From contig DAOUGD010000141.1 of NCBI GenBank assembly GCA_034429475.1, positions 1 to 37,303 on the forward strand: a stretch of DNA of 37,303 bases. The letters are read 5' to 3'. The stretch's first letter is position 1. Each line of letters begins with the position of its first letter. The notes beneath the pieces were generated by a model that saw only the letters and a program-made list of their open reading frames with translations, did no database searches and was not told where the DNA came from. Shown here piece after piece: positions 22,102 through 30,249 of this stretch. Made by a program: the position numbers and the translations under genes. This stretch comes from JAKQHY01 sp034429475 (lineage in GTDB: Bacteria; Chloroflexota; Anaerolineae; B4-G1; SLSP01).

Positions 22102-23964
22102 ATGCCCGCACACACGCTTTGGGGGAGAGTCTTTCTGTTCTTATGCCTATTGGGCATGATGAGCCACGGCGCCGGTCGCTCGGCGGCGCAGCCGCTGTAC
22201 GAAGCCCCGGTAGACCCGGCGCTCGAGCAGCAGTTGGCCGATGCAGGACTGGCGCGGGTGGTGATCCTGCTGCGCGCCCCCGCCGCCGAGCGGGGGATTT
22301 GGGCGCAGAGCCTTCAAATCGCCCAAACCCAGCAGACAGTACTGGCAACCGTCTCCGGCGAGGAATTTGTTCCTTTGCATCAATACCAGCTCACGCCGGG
22401 CATCGTGGGCCTGGTCACACCAAAAGGTTTGGAGCAACTGCGCCAACTCCCGGACGTGCGCCTGCTATCCCTGGATATGCCGGTCTATGCGACCACCATA
22501 GAAAGCGCGGCCGTCATCCATGCCGACCGGGTGTGGGCCGATTTCGGCTTGACCGGGCGCGGCGTCAATGTGGCTGTGATTGATAGCGGCGTGGACGCTG
22601 CGCACCCCGACCTGGGCGATCACATCGTCGCACAGCACTGTTTTACGCAAGGGGGCTGCGCCCCCAACAACACCAACGAAGGGGGCAGCGCCCAGGACGT
22701 GCATGGGCATGGGACACATATCGCCGGGATTATCACCGGGAAAGGGAGCGTCAGCCCCAAAGGGATTGCCCCCGACACCGGGATTGTGGCCGTACGGGTC
22801 TTGGACAACAACGGGGCCGGTTGGACTTCCGACGTGGTGGCCGCCATTGATTGGGTGGTAGCGAACCAATGGCAGCACAATGTTCGCATCATCAACCTCA
22901 GTTTGGGTGGAGGCCAGTACACCGGCGATTGCAGTGCGGCAGACGCCAACACGGTGCTGTTAACCGAGGCCGTTGCGGCAGCGCGCGGGGCGGGTGTGGT
23001 GGTTTTCGCAGCGGCAGGGAACAGTGGCTACACGGATGCTTTAACGTCTCCGGCGTGCATCCCCGGTGTGATCGCAGTGGGTAGCACGTATGACGCCGAC
23101 CTCGGCGCGCGCACCTGGGGAGCGTGCGCGGATGCCAACACGACGGCGGATCAAATCACGTGTTTCAGCAACAGCGGCGCCCTGCTCGATCTGCTGGCGC
23201 CCGGCGCGTGGATTGAGTCGGCGGCTTTGGGCGGGGGACAGCGCGGCGACGCCGGCACCTCTATGGCCGTGGCGCACGCAACCGGGACGGCGGCGCTGTT
23301 GTTGCAGGCCAACCGCGCGCTGACGCCCGATCAAGTTGAAAGCACCTTAAAGGAGAGCGGCGTGCCGTTAACCGACTCGCGTAATGGGTGGCGCATTCCA
23401 CGGATTAATGCGTTGGCGGCAGTGAGCCGGGTATCCACGGCGCCAGCGCCAACCCCGACGCCGCTTCCGCCCACCCCCACCCCGGCGCCGGCGCCCGCCG
23501 TGTCCATCATTTCGGGGACGGTCAAACTACAGGGCCGCACCGATAACAGCGGAACCACTATCAGTCTGGGAGAAGCGCCCTGTACACGGGTCAATCAGGG
23601 GGAAAATGTCAAGCTCAATATCGCCCAAATGGCGCCGTTGACTGCTCGCACAGACGCCAGCGGATATTTTGAATTGACCCTGCCGGTTGATCATGGGTTT
23701 CATTGCCTCTATGTGGACCATGCAATGTACCTGAGGGGGCAAGGAACACTGTCAGCCGACAATGGAAAGGCTCTGACACTGCTGGCCGGCGACCTTACCG
23801 GGGATGGCATCATCAACATTTTCGATCTGACCCGCGTGGCAGCAACGTATGGATCACAGAATGTTGAAACCGACCTGAATCAGGACGGCGTGATCAATAT
23901 CTTCGATTTGACCTTGATTACGGGAAACTACGGTCGGCAAAGTCCCGTGATGGATTGGCACTAA
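22102..23964 (+). CDS. Secreted subtilisin-like protease with C-terminal dockerin
   Basis: This 620-residue exported S8 protease has a signal peptide (about 1-29, ending near RSAAQ) and an I9-like propeptide region (about 40-130, VVILLRAP to LLSLDMPV). The catalytic domain (about 140-440) has an intact triad: D161 in AVIDSGVDAAHPDL, H203 in GHGTHIAG and S387 in GTSMAVAHATG, plus the oxyanion Asn N307. A Pro/Thr linker (447-466) is followed by a beta-rich domain (467-560) and a type I dockerin (561-612) with two calcium loops, DLTGDGIINIFD (564-575) and DLNQDGVINIFD (591-602). The start at 22102 follows GGGGAGG by about seven bases; upstream in-frame starts would displace the signal peptide. 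Two cohesin genes follow on the same strand, the first after 19 bases. The probable role is surface-docked proteolysis (inference). Confidence 0.93.
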   Translation: MPAHTLWGRVFLFLCLLGMMSHGAGRSAAQPLYEAPVDPALEQQLADAGLARVVILLRAPAAERGIWAQSLQIAQTQQTVLATVSGEEFVPLHQYQLTPGIVGLVTPKGLEQLRQLPDVRLLSLDMPVYATTIESAAVIHADRVWADFGLTGRGVNVAVIDSGVDAAHPDLGDHIVAQHCFTQGGCAPNNTNEGGSAQDVHGHGTHIAGIITGKGSVSPKGIAPDTGIVAVRVLDNNGAGWTSDVVAAIDWVVANQWQHNVRIINLSLGGGQYTGDCSAADANTVLLTEAVAAARGAGVVVFAAAGNSGYTDALTSPACIPGVIAVGSTYDADLGARTWGACADANTTADQITCFSNSGALLDLLAPGAWIESAALGGGQRGDAGTSMAVAHATGTAALLLQANRALTPDQVESTLKESGVPLTDSRNGWRIPRINALAAVSRVSTAPAPTPTPLPPTPTPAPAPAVSIISGTVKLQGRTDNSGTTISLGEAPCTRVNQGENVKLNIAQMAPLTARTDASGYFELTLPVDHGFHCLYVDHAMYLRGQGTLSADNGKALTLLAGDLTGDGIINIFDLTRVAATYGSQNVETDLNQDGVINIFDLTLITGNYGRQSPVMDWH

Positions 23965-23983
23965 AACAGCAAGGAGAGGAAAA

Positions 23984-24529
23984 GTGAACATCCGACATTT
24001 GAGCCTGGTAGGCTGCTGCATCGTTTGGTTGGCCGCATGTACGGCGCCAGCCGCAGACGCCCCCGCTGTTCCCATACCAATTTCCAGCGTCGCGCCGCAT
24101 GAGCCCCCCCCCAGCGTATCCCTGACCACCACGGCCTCCGCAATAGAGGCCGACACGACCCTCGTAGTCAATGTAGAGGTAGCCAACGCCGCCAATCTTT
24201 TCGGTGTTGAACTTCATCTCAATTTCAACCCGGTGCTTTTAGAAGTCGTGGACGTGGATGAGGCTACCGAAGGCGTCCAAATCGCTTATGGGGACTTTTT
24301 TGCGCCGGATTTTGTGGTACAGAATCGCGCCGACAACATCACCGGGGCTGTGACCTATGTGGGAATACAAGTCGCGCCCACCCAGCCGGTGACGGGCAGC
24401 GGCACGCTGGCAACGGTGGTGTTTCACGGAAAGGCGCAAGGGCCGTTGAAGTTAGAATTGGCGCAGGTACTCCTCTCCACCCCCGATGGACAGGCCCTCC
24501 CGGTCGAAATCCTCCCACTGACGCCCTAA
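23984..24529 (+). CDS. Cohesin-domain lipoprotein
   Basis: This 181-residue protein starts with a lipoprotein signal ending in a lipobox (WLAAC, C19), so it should be lipidated and held on the outer face of the membrane. After a Pro/Ala spacer (20-45), residues about 48-178 form one cohesin domain: strand patterns VVNVEVANAANLFGVELHL, FNPVLLEVVDV, GSGTLATVVFHGKA and LELAQVLLSTPDG. This is the classic dockerin-binding fold. The start is GTG at 23984 with AAGGAGAGG just upstream. It lies 19 bases after the dockerin protease, so a shared transcript is very likely. A weak hairpin (ACTGACG/CGTCAGT, 24517-24537) followed by a T-run sits over its stop. Confidence 0.88.
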   Translation: MNIRHLSLVGCCIVWLAACTAPAADAPAVPIPISSVAPHEPPPSVSLTTTASAIEADTTLVVNVEVANAANLFGVELHLNFNPVLLEVVDVDEATEGVQIAYGDFFAPDFVVQNRADNITGAVTYVGIQVAPTQPVTGSGTLATVVFHGKAQGPLKLELAQVLLSTPDGQALPVEILPLTP

Positions 24530-24660
24530 ACGTCAGTCCGTTATGTTTTTTACTACCCAAACTCCCAATCCGCAATATAATAGTATTGATTGGCAACTTC
24601 AAAAAAGCAGCCTTAATTTGCCCCAAGAGTGATTGCCATTTTCGGAGGAGGATACTGACA

Positions 24661-25779
24661 ATGATCCCTACACTGAAGCGTCAGCATGGAGGGGCGTTCA
24701 AAGGGTTGATCTTGGGCCTGAGTGTGCTCATGGTGGTCATACCGGCTCTGGCGCAGGGAACAACAACCGTCAAGGTGACGCCAGCCGCCCACACATTGCC
24801 GGTCGGCGGCGTAGTGGAGCTGCTGGTCAACGTAGAAAATGTCACCAATCTTTACGGGGTTGATTTAGCCATCTCGTTTGACCCGAATGTGTTGGAAGTG
24901 ATAGATGCCAATCCTAACAAAGCCGGCGTGCAGATCGCAGCAGGTGACCTGCTGAAACCGGATCTCGAAGACATCAACCAGGTCAACAACGGCGTCATAG
25001 GCTATATTATGACCCAGGTGCTCCCCAATACGCCGGTCAGCGGCAGTGGAGCTTTGGTGCGGATCACATTCCGGGGTAAAGCCGATGGAACGTCGCCGGT
25101 AAGCTTAGATTCAATCTTGTTGTCGGACCACCTGGGCGCCGGCATTAGCCACACCCGGCAAAGCGGCAAAATCATTGTGGGCGCCGGCGGGCCGACGCCG
25201 ACAACGCCGCCTACGGCCGTTCCACCAACGGCGACGCCGGCGCCTCCCACCTGGGCGCCGACAACGCCCTCCCCTGTTCCCCCCACAGCCACGCCGCTTC
25301 CGGCCACCGCCGCGCCGACGCCGGTTCCGTCCGGCGGCACACCACCGCCGCTCTCACCCACCCCGGCCCTTGTAGCGCCGCCGGTAGCCACGGCAACCTT
25401 TAATTGCGCCCATGTTCTGGGCTACCACATCGTACAGCGGGATGAAACCCTTTACGCCATCGCGCGCGCCTACGGAGTCCAGCCGCGCGCCATAGCCGTG
25501 TGTAACCGCCTGGCGGACCCCCGCACGATCCACCTCGGCAACCGGCTGGCCATCCCTAACGTCCCCTGGATACCGACGCCGCCCGGCCCCACTGCCGCAC
25601 GCCAATGGGAAAGAGGCGACTTACCGGTCGGCTGCTGGATGATGTACACAGTGCGCGCCGGAGATACTTTGACGCTCCTCGCCGGGCGCTATGGGGTGGG
25701 AGTGTGGGCCATTATGCAAGCCAACCGCGTCCACAATCCGCATCTGATTTACGCCGGGCAGACGCTGTGCATCCCCTGA
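24661..25779 (+). CDS. Cohesin protein with two LysM domains
   Basis: This 372-residue exported protein has a signal peptide (about 1-32, ending ALAQ), a cohesin domain (35-172; VVELLVNVENVTNLYGVDL, FDPNVLEVIDA, GSGALVRITFRGKA), a long Pro/Thr-rich linker (177-245), and two LysM modules (about 254-299, YHIVQRDETLYAIARAYGV; 328-372, MYTVRAGDTLTLLAGRYGV). LysM binds N-acetylglucosamine-containing glycans such as peptidoglycan, so this should be a wall-anchored cohesin. Its cohesin is clearly related to that of the lipoprotein just upstream, indicating duplication. GGAGGAGG lies nine bases before the ATG at 24661. It is 131 bases after the lipoprotein gene and may be co-transcribed or have its own promoter (a TATAAT at 24576 lacks a good -35). 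Its stop is four bases from the end of the opposing glycosyltransferase gene. Confidence 0.9.
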   Translation: MIPTLKRQHGGAFKGLILGLSVLMVVIPALAQGTTTVKVTPAAHTLPVGGVVELLVNVENVTNLYGVDLAISFDPNVLEVIDANPNKAGVQIAAGDLLKPDLEDINQVNNGVIGYIMTQVLPNTPVSGSGALVRITFRGKADGTSPVSLDSILLSDHLGAGISHTRQSGKIIVGAGGPTPTTPPTAVPPTATPAPPTWAPTTPSPVPPTATPLPATAAPTPVPSGGTPPPLSPTPALVAPPVATATFNCAHVLGYHIVQRDETLYAIARAYGVQPRAIAVCNRLADPRTIHLGNRLAIPNVPWIPTPPGPTAARQWERGDLPVGCWMMYTVRAGDTLTLLAGRYGVGVWAIMQANRVHNPHLIYAGQTLCIP

Positions 25780-25783
25780 AAGG

Positions 25784-27286
25784 TCATCCGCCCCAGTCCC
25801 GCGCGCGATAATGATAGAGAATGACGCCCTGATACATGGCGGTGTCCAGCAGGTCGCCGTGCGCATCCAACCAGGCTTTGACCAGTTCACGGTCGTCCCA
25901 CTGTGCCACCTCGGAATAGACGAGCCACACCTCGTCATAGCCAGCGGTCAGAGCGCGTAACTTTTCGGCCACATAGTCTGCGCCGACCTGGTAGGAACCA
26001 TCGTCAAGGTGCCAGTTGGTGAAAGGCGCCTCAGCCCACCGGCTCAACAATTCTGGAGCATAATAGGCGACAACCCGGTGATTATAGGGGATTTGGAAGA
26101 GCAGCAGCGCGTCCGGCGCGCGGTGTGCCTGTAGATAGGCAATGGCCTGAGGAAATTGAGGCTTAACGGGATACACCGCCTGCGCGTACAGGCACAGGCC
26201 ATTGAAAAACAGGGTGATGAGCAGTACCGTCGGGACCAACCAACGTTCCAACTGCTTCAAGGCAAGCAGGCCGACTCCACACAGCAGATAAAACGCCGGC
26301 GCCGTCCAGATCAGATACCGGTCGGTGAAGAGCGGCCCGCGCAGCGACACGATCCACAACGCCAGCAGTGGCAGCCCCAACCACCCCAAGAGCGGCAGCA
26401 AGATAGTGAATTTCTCATCCAACCCCAATCGCCCCCCGCCCAAACAGCACAGCACACAAAAAGTTGCCATAGCGTAAACCGGTAAGCGCCCATTGAGCAT
26501 CCCGGCCTGATAGGCTCCCGCGCTCCAACCATTGAGCAGGGTCATAACCATTTCCGGCAAGGTGTAATGCGGAAAACCGGTTTCGCGCACTTGGAGCAGC
26601 GTGGGAACAATCCAGTCCAGCAGAGGGATGGAGAGCGCCGCCAGGAGCAGCAGGGCAAGCAACAACCAGGAGTTTAACGGATGTTTCCAGGTATAACGCG
26701 CCAAAAACCACACGCCCATCACCGGCAGGAGCAAAAGGGTCATCAGATGACTATAAAAGAGCAAGGGTAGGACACCGAGCGTCGCCAGCCACCAGCGCAG
26801 CCGATGCTCCTGGCAGACGCGCTCCAGAGCGTAGAGGGCCAGCAAGACCCACATCACCACCCAGGCATACATTTTTATCTCCTGGGCATACCACACCATG
26901 TAAGGCGAAACGGCCATCAACGTCGCGGCAACCATGGCGCTGGGCCGCCCTAACAGTCGTTTCCCCAGGGCATAGAACAGGGCGATGCTCAATATCCCCC
27001 ACAACAGGGACAGATAGCGCATCGCATACACTGAGTCACCCGCGAGGGCCATCCACACCCGCAGCAACGGCGAGTACAGGGGGCCATTCCAACCGGCCTG
27101 TAGAAATCGGCTCCCCAGCACCGGCCAGGAATCGTGAGCAAAATACCACTGATCCACCTCATCACGCCACACCCCCTGGGCCGTCAGTGAGACCGCCCGC
27201 AACGCAAACGCGACGAGCAGCAATACCCCCCACTGCCAGCGGCGCTGCGAGAAAATTATGCTCGACTTAAGCGGTTGTTTCGACAT
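25784..27286 (-). CDS. PMT/ArnT-like membrane glycosyltransferase (GT39/GT83-like)
   Basis: This protein of about 500 residues has many membrane spans and the layout of lipid-linked-sugar-dependent GT-C glycosyltransferases. The first outer loop carries the expected acidic pair (GVWRDEVDQWYF, D42/E43), and the SPYMVWYAQEIKMYAW segment (about 130-145) matches the conserved loop near the third helix. About ten to twelve hydrophobic helices fill 20-400, and a soluble C-terminal part (about 405-500) follows. It would transfer a sugar from a polyprenyl carrier to protein or glycan outside the membrane; the acceptor is unknown. The start is set at 27286, preceded by GAGGAGGAG; a longer frame would overlap the divergent DUF456 gene. 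The neighbouring secreted cohesin/dockerin proteins with Thr-rich linkers are possible acceptors (speculation). Confidence 0.8.
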   Translation of the reverse strand: MSKQPLKSSIIFSQRRWQWGVLLLVAFALRAVSLTAQGVWRDEVDQWYFAHDSWPVLGSRFLQAGWNGPLYSPLLRVWMALAGDSVYAMRYLSLLWGILSIALFYALGKRLLGRPSAMVAATLMAVSPYMVWYAQEIKMYAWVVMWVLLALYALERVCQEHRLRWWLATLGVLPLLFYSHLMTLLLLPVMGVWFLARYTWKHPLNSWLLLALLLLAALSIPLLDWIVPTLLQVRETGFPHYTLPEMVMTLLNGWSAGAYQAGMLNGRLPVYAMATFCVLCCLGGGRLGLDEKFTILLPLLGWLGLPLLALWIVSLRGPLFTDRYLIWTAPAFYLLCGVGLLALKQLERWLVPTVLLITLFFNGLCLYAQAVYPVKPQFPQAIAYLQAHRAPDALLLFQIPYNHRVVAYYAPELLSRWAEAPFTNWHLDDGSYQVGADYVAEKLRALTAGYDEVWLVYSEVAQWDDRELVKAWLDAHGDLLDTAMYQGVILYHYRARDWGG

Positions 27287-27365
27287 TCTCCTCCTCGACA
27301 AGCAACCTGCGTCATTATACCAACGTATACAAGTTACCAAAATACGCATGTCCGGCAAAGGGGAT

Positions 27366-27393
27366 TTGCACTTCTCACCCAGCATCCTACAAT
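27366..27393 (+). promoter_or_regulatory. Promoter of the DUF456 gene
   Basis: TTGCAC (27366-27371) and TACAAT (27388-27393) are 16 bases apart, about 48 bases before the start at 27441. Confidence 0.55.
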
Positions 27394-27440
27394 AGACGGC
27401 AAGTGCAAAAGGTAAACAATGAAGGAGGATAGATAATTTT

Positions 27441-27935
27441 ATGGCGCCGTGGTTAGCGTTGGTGATCAAGATTTTCCTGTTTTTGGGGACGTTATTTGGG
27501 CTTTTCGGCCTGATTGTCCCCGCCTTCCCCGGCCTCACCGTAATGTGGGTGTTGATGTTCGCCTACGGGTTGATTTTCGGCTTCGACGTGGTCGGGGCGA
27601 TCCTGTTCGGTCTCATCAGCCTGATCGCCATCGCCGGGATGCTCGCCGATAATGTGTTGATGATCGGCAAAGCGCGGCAGGGCGGCGCGAAGTGGCGCTC
27701 CATCTTCCTCGCCTCGGTAGCGGGCTTCTGCGGCAGCATCCTGTTGACGCCCATCGGCGGGATCGCGTTGACATTGCTCGCGCTATATTTGTCTGAGTAC
27801 GCCGACCGCCGCGACAAACACGAATCCTGGGAAGTCACCAAAGAGATGGCGCTCGGCTGGGGGTGGGCCTTCGTCGTGCGCTTCAGTCTGGGTGTGTTGA
27901 TGATAATTCTGTGGGGAATCTGGGAAGTGTTCTAA
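27441..27935 (+). CDS. DUF456-family membrane protein
   Basis: This 164-residue protein has about four to five hydrophobic helices with glycine-rich packing (LFGLFGLIVPAFPGLTVMWVLM; GAILFGLISLIAIAGMLADNV; SIFLASVAGFCGSILLTPIGGIALTLLALYLSEY; VRFSLGVLMIILWGIW). The PAFPGL motif near residue 28 and the glycine zipper in the middle fit DUF456, whose function is unknown. GGAGG lies about 13 bases before the ATG, which is long. The gene is monocistronic, with its own promoter and a strong terminator. Confidence 0.8.
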   Translation: MAPWLALVIKIFLFLGTLFGLFGLIVPAFPGLTVMWVLMFAYGLIFGFDVVGAILFGLISLIAIAGMLADNVLMIGKARQGGAKWRSIFLASVAGFCGSILLTPIGGIALTLLALYLSEYADRRDKHESWEVTKEMALGWGWAFVVRFSLGVLMIILWGIWEVF

Positions 27936-27957
27936 ACCACCCAACCCGCCAATCAAG

Positions 27958-27997
27958 AAAATCGGCAAATCAGAGGCCCTTCTGATTTGCCGATTTT
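27958..27997. terminator. Perfect 17-bp terminator hairpin
   Basis: AAAATCGGCAAATCAGA (27958-27974) pairs perfectly with TCTGATTTGCCGATTTT (27981-27997) around six bases. A and T runs at both outer ends allow bidirectional termination between the convergent DUF456 and 28048 genes. Confidence 0.8.
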
Positions 27998-28007
27998 GTT
28001 GTCAGCC

Positions 28008-28056
28008 ATTCGTAATTCGCAATTCGTAATTCGTAATTCGCAACTCGCTACTCGCC
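28008..28056. repeat. Heptamer tandem array overlapping a gene's stop codon
   Basis: Seven units in strict 7-nt register: ATTCGTA, ATTCGCA, ATTCGTA, ATTCGTA, ATTCGCA, ACTCGCT, ACTCGCC. The minus-strand gene at 28048 ends inside the array (its TAG is 28050-28048). Unlike the arrays at 8485 and 18822 it has no complementary second half. Confidence 0.85.
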
Positions 28057-28305
28057 CGGCTTAGGAACCTTGTGAGCCAGCTTCTCCACCAGGTCGCCGA
28101 CTTTCTGCGCGGTCTTCTCATCGGCCAGGGCCGTCTCGACCTGCTCCGCCTTGTCCGGCAGCTTCGTTTTGACGGTCTCCACTGCCGTGTCCACCACGGC
28201 CTGCGCCAGGTCTTCCGAAAGGCCGGTGACTTTCGCCAGGCGTTTGATCAACTCGGCGATACCGCCAGACGGAGTCGCCGAAGGGGGCGTCGGCTCTTCG
28301 GTCAT
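28048..28305 (-). CDS. Small helical protein, paralogue of its upstream neighbour
   Basis: An 85-residue soluble protein, predicted largely helical after a Pro/Ser/Thr-rich N-terminus (2-14). Residues about 28-68 (GLSEDLAQAVVDTAVETVKTKLPDKAEQVETALADE) align by eye with the upstream gene's GNLGEAQAKQAVETVVGFLKTKLP...DGVLANE. No named family is claimed; a distant likeness to DUF2267-type proteins is possible. It overlaps the upstream gene by four bases (28302-28305). Its stop lies in the heptamer array at 28008-28056. Confidence 0.7.
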   Translation of the reverse strand: MTEEPTPPSATPSGGIAELIKRLAKVTGLSEDLAQAVVDTAVETVKTKLPDKAEQVETALADEKTAQKVGDLVEKLAHKVPKPGE

Positions 28306-28523
28306 CGCTTCTTGAGCAGCCCGCCCAGCGCCGACACGCCTTTATCCAACGCATCGGTCGCCTGCTTCATCGTCGCCTCGTTTGCCAGCACGCCGTCAAT
28401 CTGACCGGCAATCGGCGCGGGGAGTTTTGTCTTGAGAAACCCAACGACGGTCTCCACCGCCTGTTTGGCTTGCGCTTCGCCCAGGTTGCCTTTTTCCATC
28501 ACCAGTTTTACCAATTCGTCCAT
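28302..28523 (-). CDS. Small helical protein, paralogue of its downstream neighbour
   Basis: A 73-residue soluble protein (MDELVKLVMEKGNLGEAQAK onward) predicted as helices with a central VETVVGFLKTKLPAPI segment and a Lys-rich C-terminus. The start at 28523 is chosen because AAGGAGG lies eight bases upstream; an upstream in-frame ATG lacks a site. The pair with the next gene looks like a tandem duplication with coupled translation, so the products may form a hetero-oligomer. Function unknown. Confidence 0.7.
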   Translation of the reverse strand: MDELVKLVMEKGNLGEAQAKQAVETVVGFLKTKLPAPIAGQIDGVLANEATMKQATDALDKGVSALGGLLKKR

Positions 28524-28587
28524 TGCATTGCCTCCTTTGTGGTTAGATACTCTATGATTATTAGTGGGTGGGTCGGTCGTCACGAAA

Positions 28588-28619
28588 ATCGCCATTGTTT
28601 ACGCTTGAGAAATGGCGAT
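28588..28619. terminator. Hairpin after the sulfatase-like gene
   Basis: ATCGCCATT (28588-28596) pairs with AATGGCGAT (28611-28619). An outer pair, TAGTGGGT (28562-28569) and ACCCACTA (28634-28641), encloses it and includes the sulfatase-like stop codon (28639-28641). It probably ends or stabilises that minus-strand transcript. Confidence 0.5.
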
Positions 28620-28638
28620 AAACGCGCCAAATGACCCA

Positions 28639-30249
28639 CTAGGGCTCTTGGTCTATTTGCGCCGTCACATCCACGAAATCATAAGGGGTGTCCCAAGGCG
28701 CATAGTACATTCGGGCCTCCAATAACGGCAGGTCGGCCCCAAAATACTGCCGCAAAATTACCCGGAAAGTATTCACCGGAGTGATAGTGTCGTACAACAG
28801 AGTATAGTCCTGATCGGGGAAAAAAAAGGCGTTCAGAATCGAAAACCGCTCTTCCAGATTGCTTTGCTCGCTGCTGCTCCAATCCAACTGTGAACCAGGG
28901 CCGTGATCGCCCTGAAGGATGATAATAGGAGGCGCTGGCGATTGCGCCAGAATCGCATCAATGGCAGAGAGCACCTGGGTGTTAACGAAGCGCACCTGGT
29001 CACGATACCCGGCGACGTATTCAGCCCGGTTTTGGCCGCTCACTTCCATATAGTGACTGCCATCGTGGAAAATCAACGCCCGGTCTGGGCGGATGGGTTC
29101 TCCCTGCGCGCCAAAGACAAAAGGCGGATGTGGAACGAGGATGTGGGCAAACAGAAACGTAGGCGACTCAATGGCCGCCACATCCGCCAAATGGTCAAAT
29201 TGATACAACACGCGCTGCCTGTGTAGATGGTATTGTAAATCCAGGGTAAGCGCCGGCAGTGGGGTTTGGTTGAGCAATTCATTGGAAAACATAGTCAACG
29301 TCCAGGGTGAAGCCAACCGGCGGTCAACGGCCTGCAACTCTGTGAACGCGGAACCCGACATAAAAGTCACCAGCATATACCCCTGGCCCTTTAAATAGTG
29401 GAAGACACGGTTCTCATTCAGCATAAAATACAAGGGGGAGCGGTTTTGTTCCTTCTCACGGTTATCTGCAAAACGGCGGATCTGTTCGTCGAGATACATC
29501 ATATTCATTGAAGAGGCCAGCGAAAGCGCCGTTTGCGGATAATTGGCATGAGCTTCCTCGGCGACAAAAAATCCCCGTTGGCGAAGAGCTTCCAGGAAGT
29601 CGGTATTATCCATCTGATAGATAGATTCAAGGATATGGCTGTTGGTATACCCATCCACAATAATGTAATAGAGGTCATAGCGCGGCGTGACGACTTGTTC
29701 CGTTCCAAAGGTTTCGGCCTGCAAATCAGCGCGCCAGGCCCTGGCATACGCCTGTACGTTGCGGTCGCGGCTCAACCACCAGGTCACACCACTGTTGAAC
29801 AGCAACGCCAGACCGATCACGTTGAACAACTGCGTCACCGTGCGCATGTTGAGTTTGGCTCTCCAGATCAGATAACACAACCCCGCGCCAATCACCAACA
29901 AAATAAAAGCCCACACCAGCAGCCCGGCGCGTTGGAACAACAAAGGCACCAGTTGCGCAGTTTGTACAAGCTGCATCCTGACCAGGAGCAGGGCAAGTTG
30001 AGATTTGAGCAATCCTGATGCAAACGTCACCACACTCAACAACGCAACCATTAGGGCCGATTTTTGCGCATCTTTCGTGAGCAAGAAGAGCGCCCCCCAA
30101 ACCATCGCCGTGATGAGGCAACAGGCAATCAGCGGCACAACCATAACCTCAGCCGGGAACTTATCAATGTTGCCGAAATATAAAGAGGCCACCGGCGTCA
30201 GAACAAAGAAAAAGGGATAGACGATGACCCCTGCCAAGTATTTGCGCAT
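28639..30249 (-). CDS. Membrane sulfatase / phosphoglycerol-transferase-like protein
   Basis: This protein of about 536 residues has roughly five membrane spans (about 5-160) and then an alkaline-phosphatase-superfamily domain. Metal and nucleophile positions are visible: YYIIVDGYT (D199), ANYPQTALSLASSMN (T240, the expected nucleophile), HILVPHPPF, and the C-terminal IILQGDHGPG metal-binding Asp-His. The layout resembles LtaS-type enzymes that move phosphoglycerol-like groups onto surface polymers, but a sulfatase or phosphoethanolamine transferase cannot be excluded. The start ATG at 30249 shares one base with the TAA of the threonine aldolase gene, so translation is coupled; a longer frame begins inside that gene and is rejected. 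Confidence 0.8.
   Translation of the reverse strand: MRKYLAGVIVYPFFFVLTPVASLYFGNIDKFPAEVMVVPLIACCLITAMVWGALFLLTKDAQKSALMVALLSVVTFASGLLKSQLALLLVRMQLVQTAQLVPLLFQRAGLLVWAFILLVIGAGLCYLIWRAKLNMRTVTQLFNVIGLALLFNSGVTWWLSRDRNVQAYARAWRADLQAETFGTEQVVTPRYDLYYIIVDGYTNSHILESIYQMDNTDFLEALRQRGFFVAEEAHANYPQTALSLASSMNMMYLDEQIRRFADNREKEQNRSPLYFMLNENRVFHYLKGQGYMLVTFMSGSAFTELQAVDRRLASPWTLTMFSNELLNQTPLPALTLDLQYHLHRQRVLYQFDHLADVAAIESPTFLFAHILVPHPPFVFGAQGEPIRPDRALIFHDGSHYMEVSGQNRAEYVAGYRDQVRFVNTQVLSAIDAILAQSPAPPIIILQGDHGPGSQLDWSSSEQSNLEERFSILNAFFFPDQDYTLLYDTITPVNTFRVILRQYFGADLPLLEARMYYAPWDTPYDFVDVTAQIDQEP

Noticed and set aside
24576..24581. TATAAT as a promoter for the cohesin-LysM gene
   Set aside because: No acceptable -35 hexamer lies 15-19 bases upstream, so it was not listed as a feature.
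27287..27538. N-terminal extension of the glycosyltransferase frame
   Set aside because: It would overlap the divergent DUF456 gene and its promoter. A strong GAGGAGGAG site precedes the ATG at 27286.
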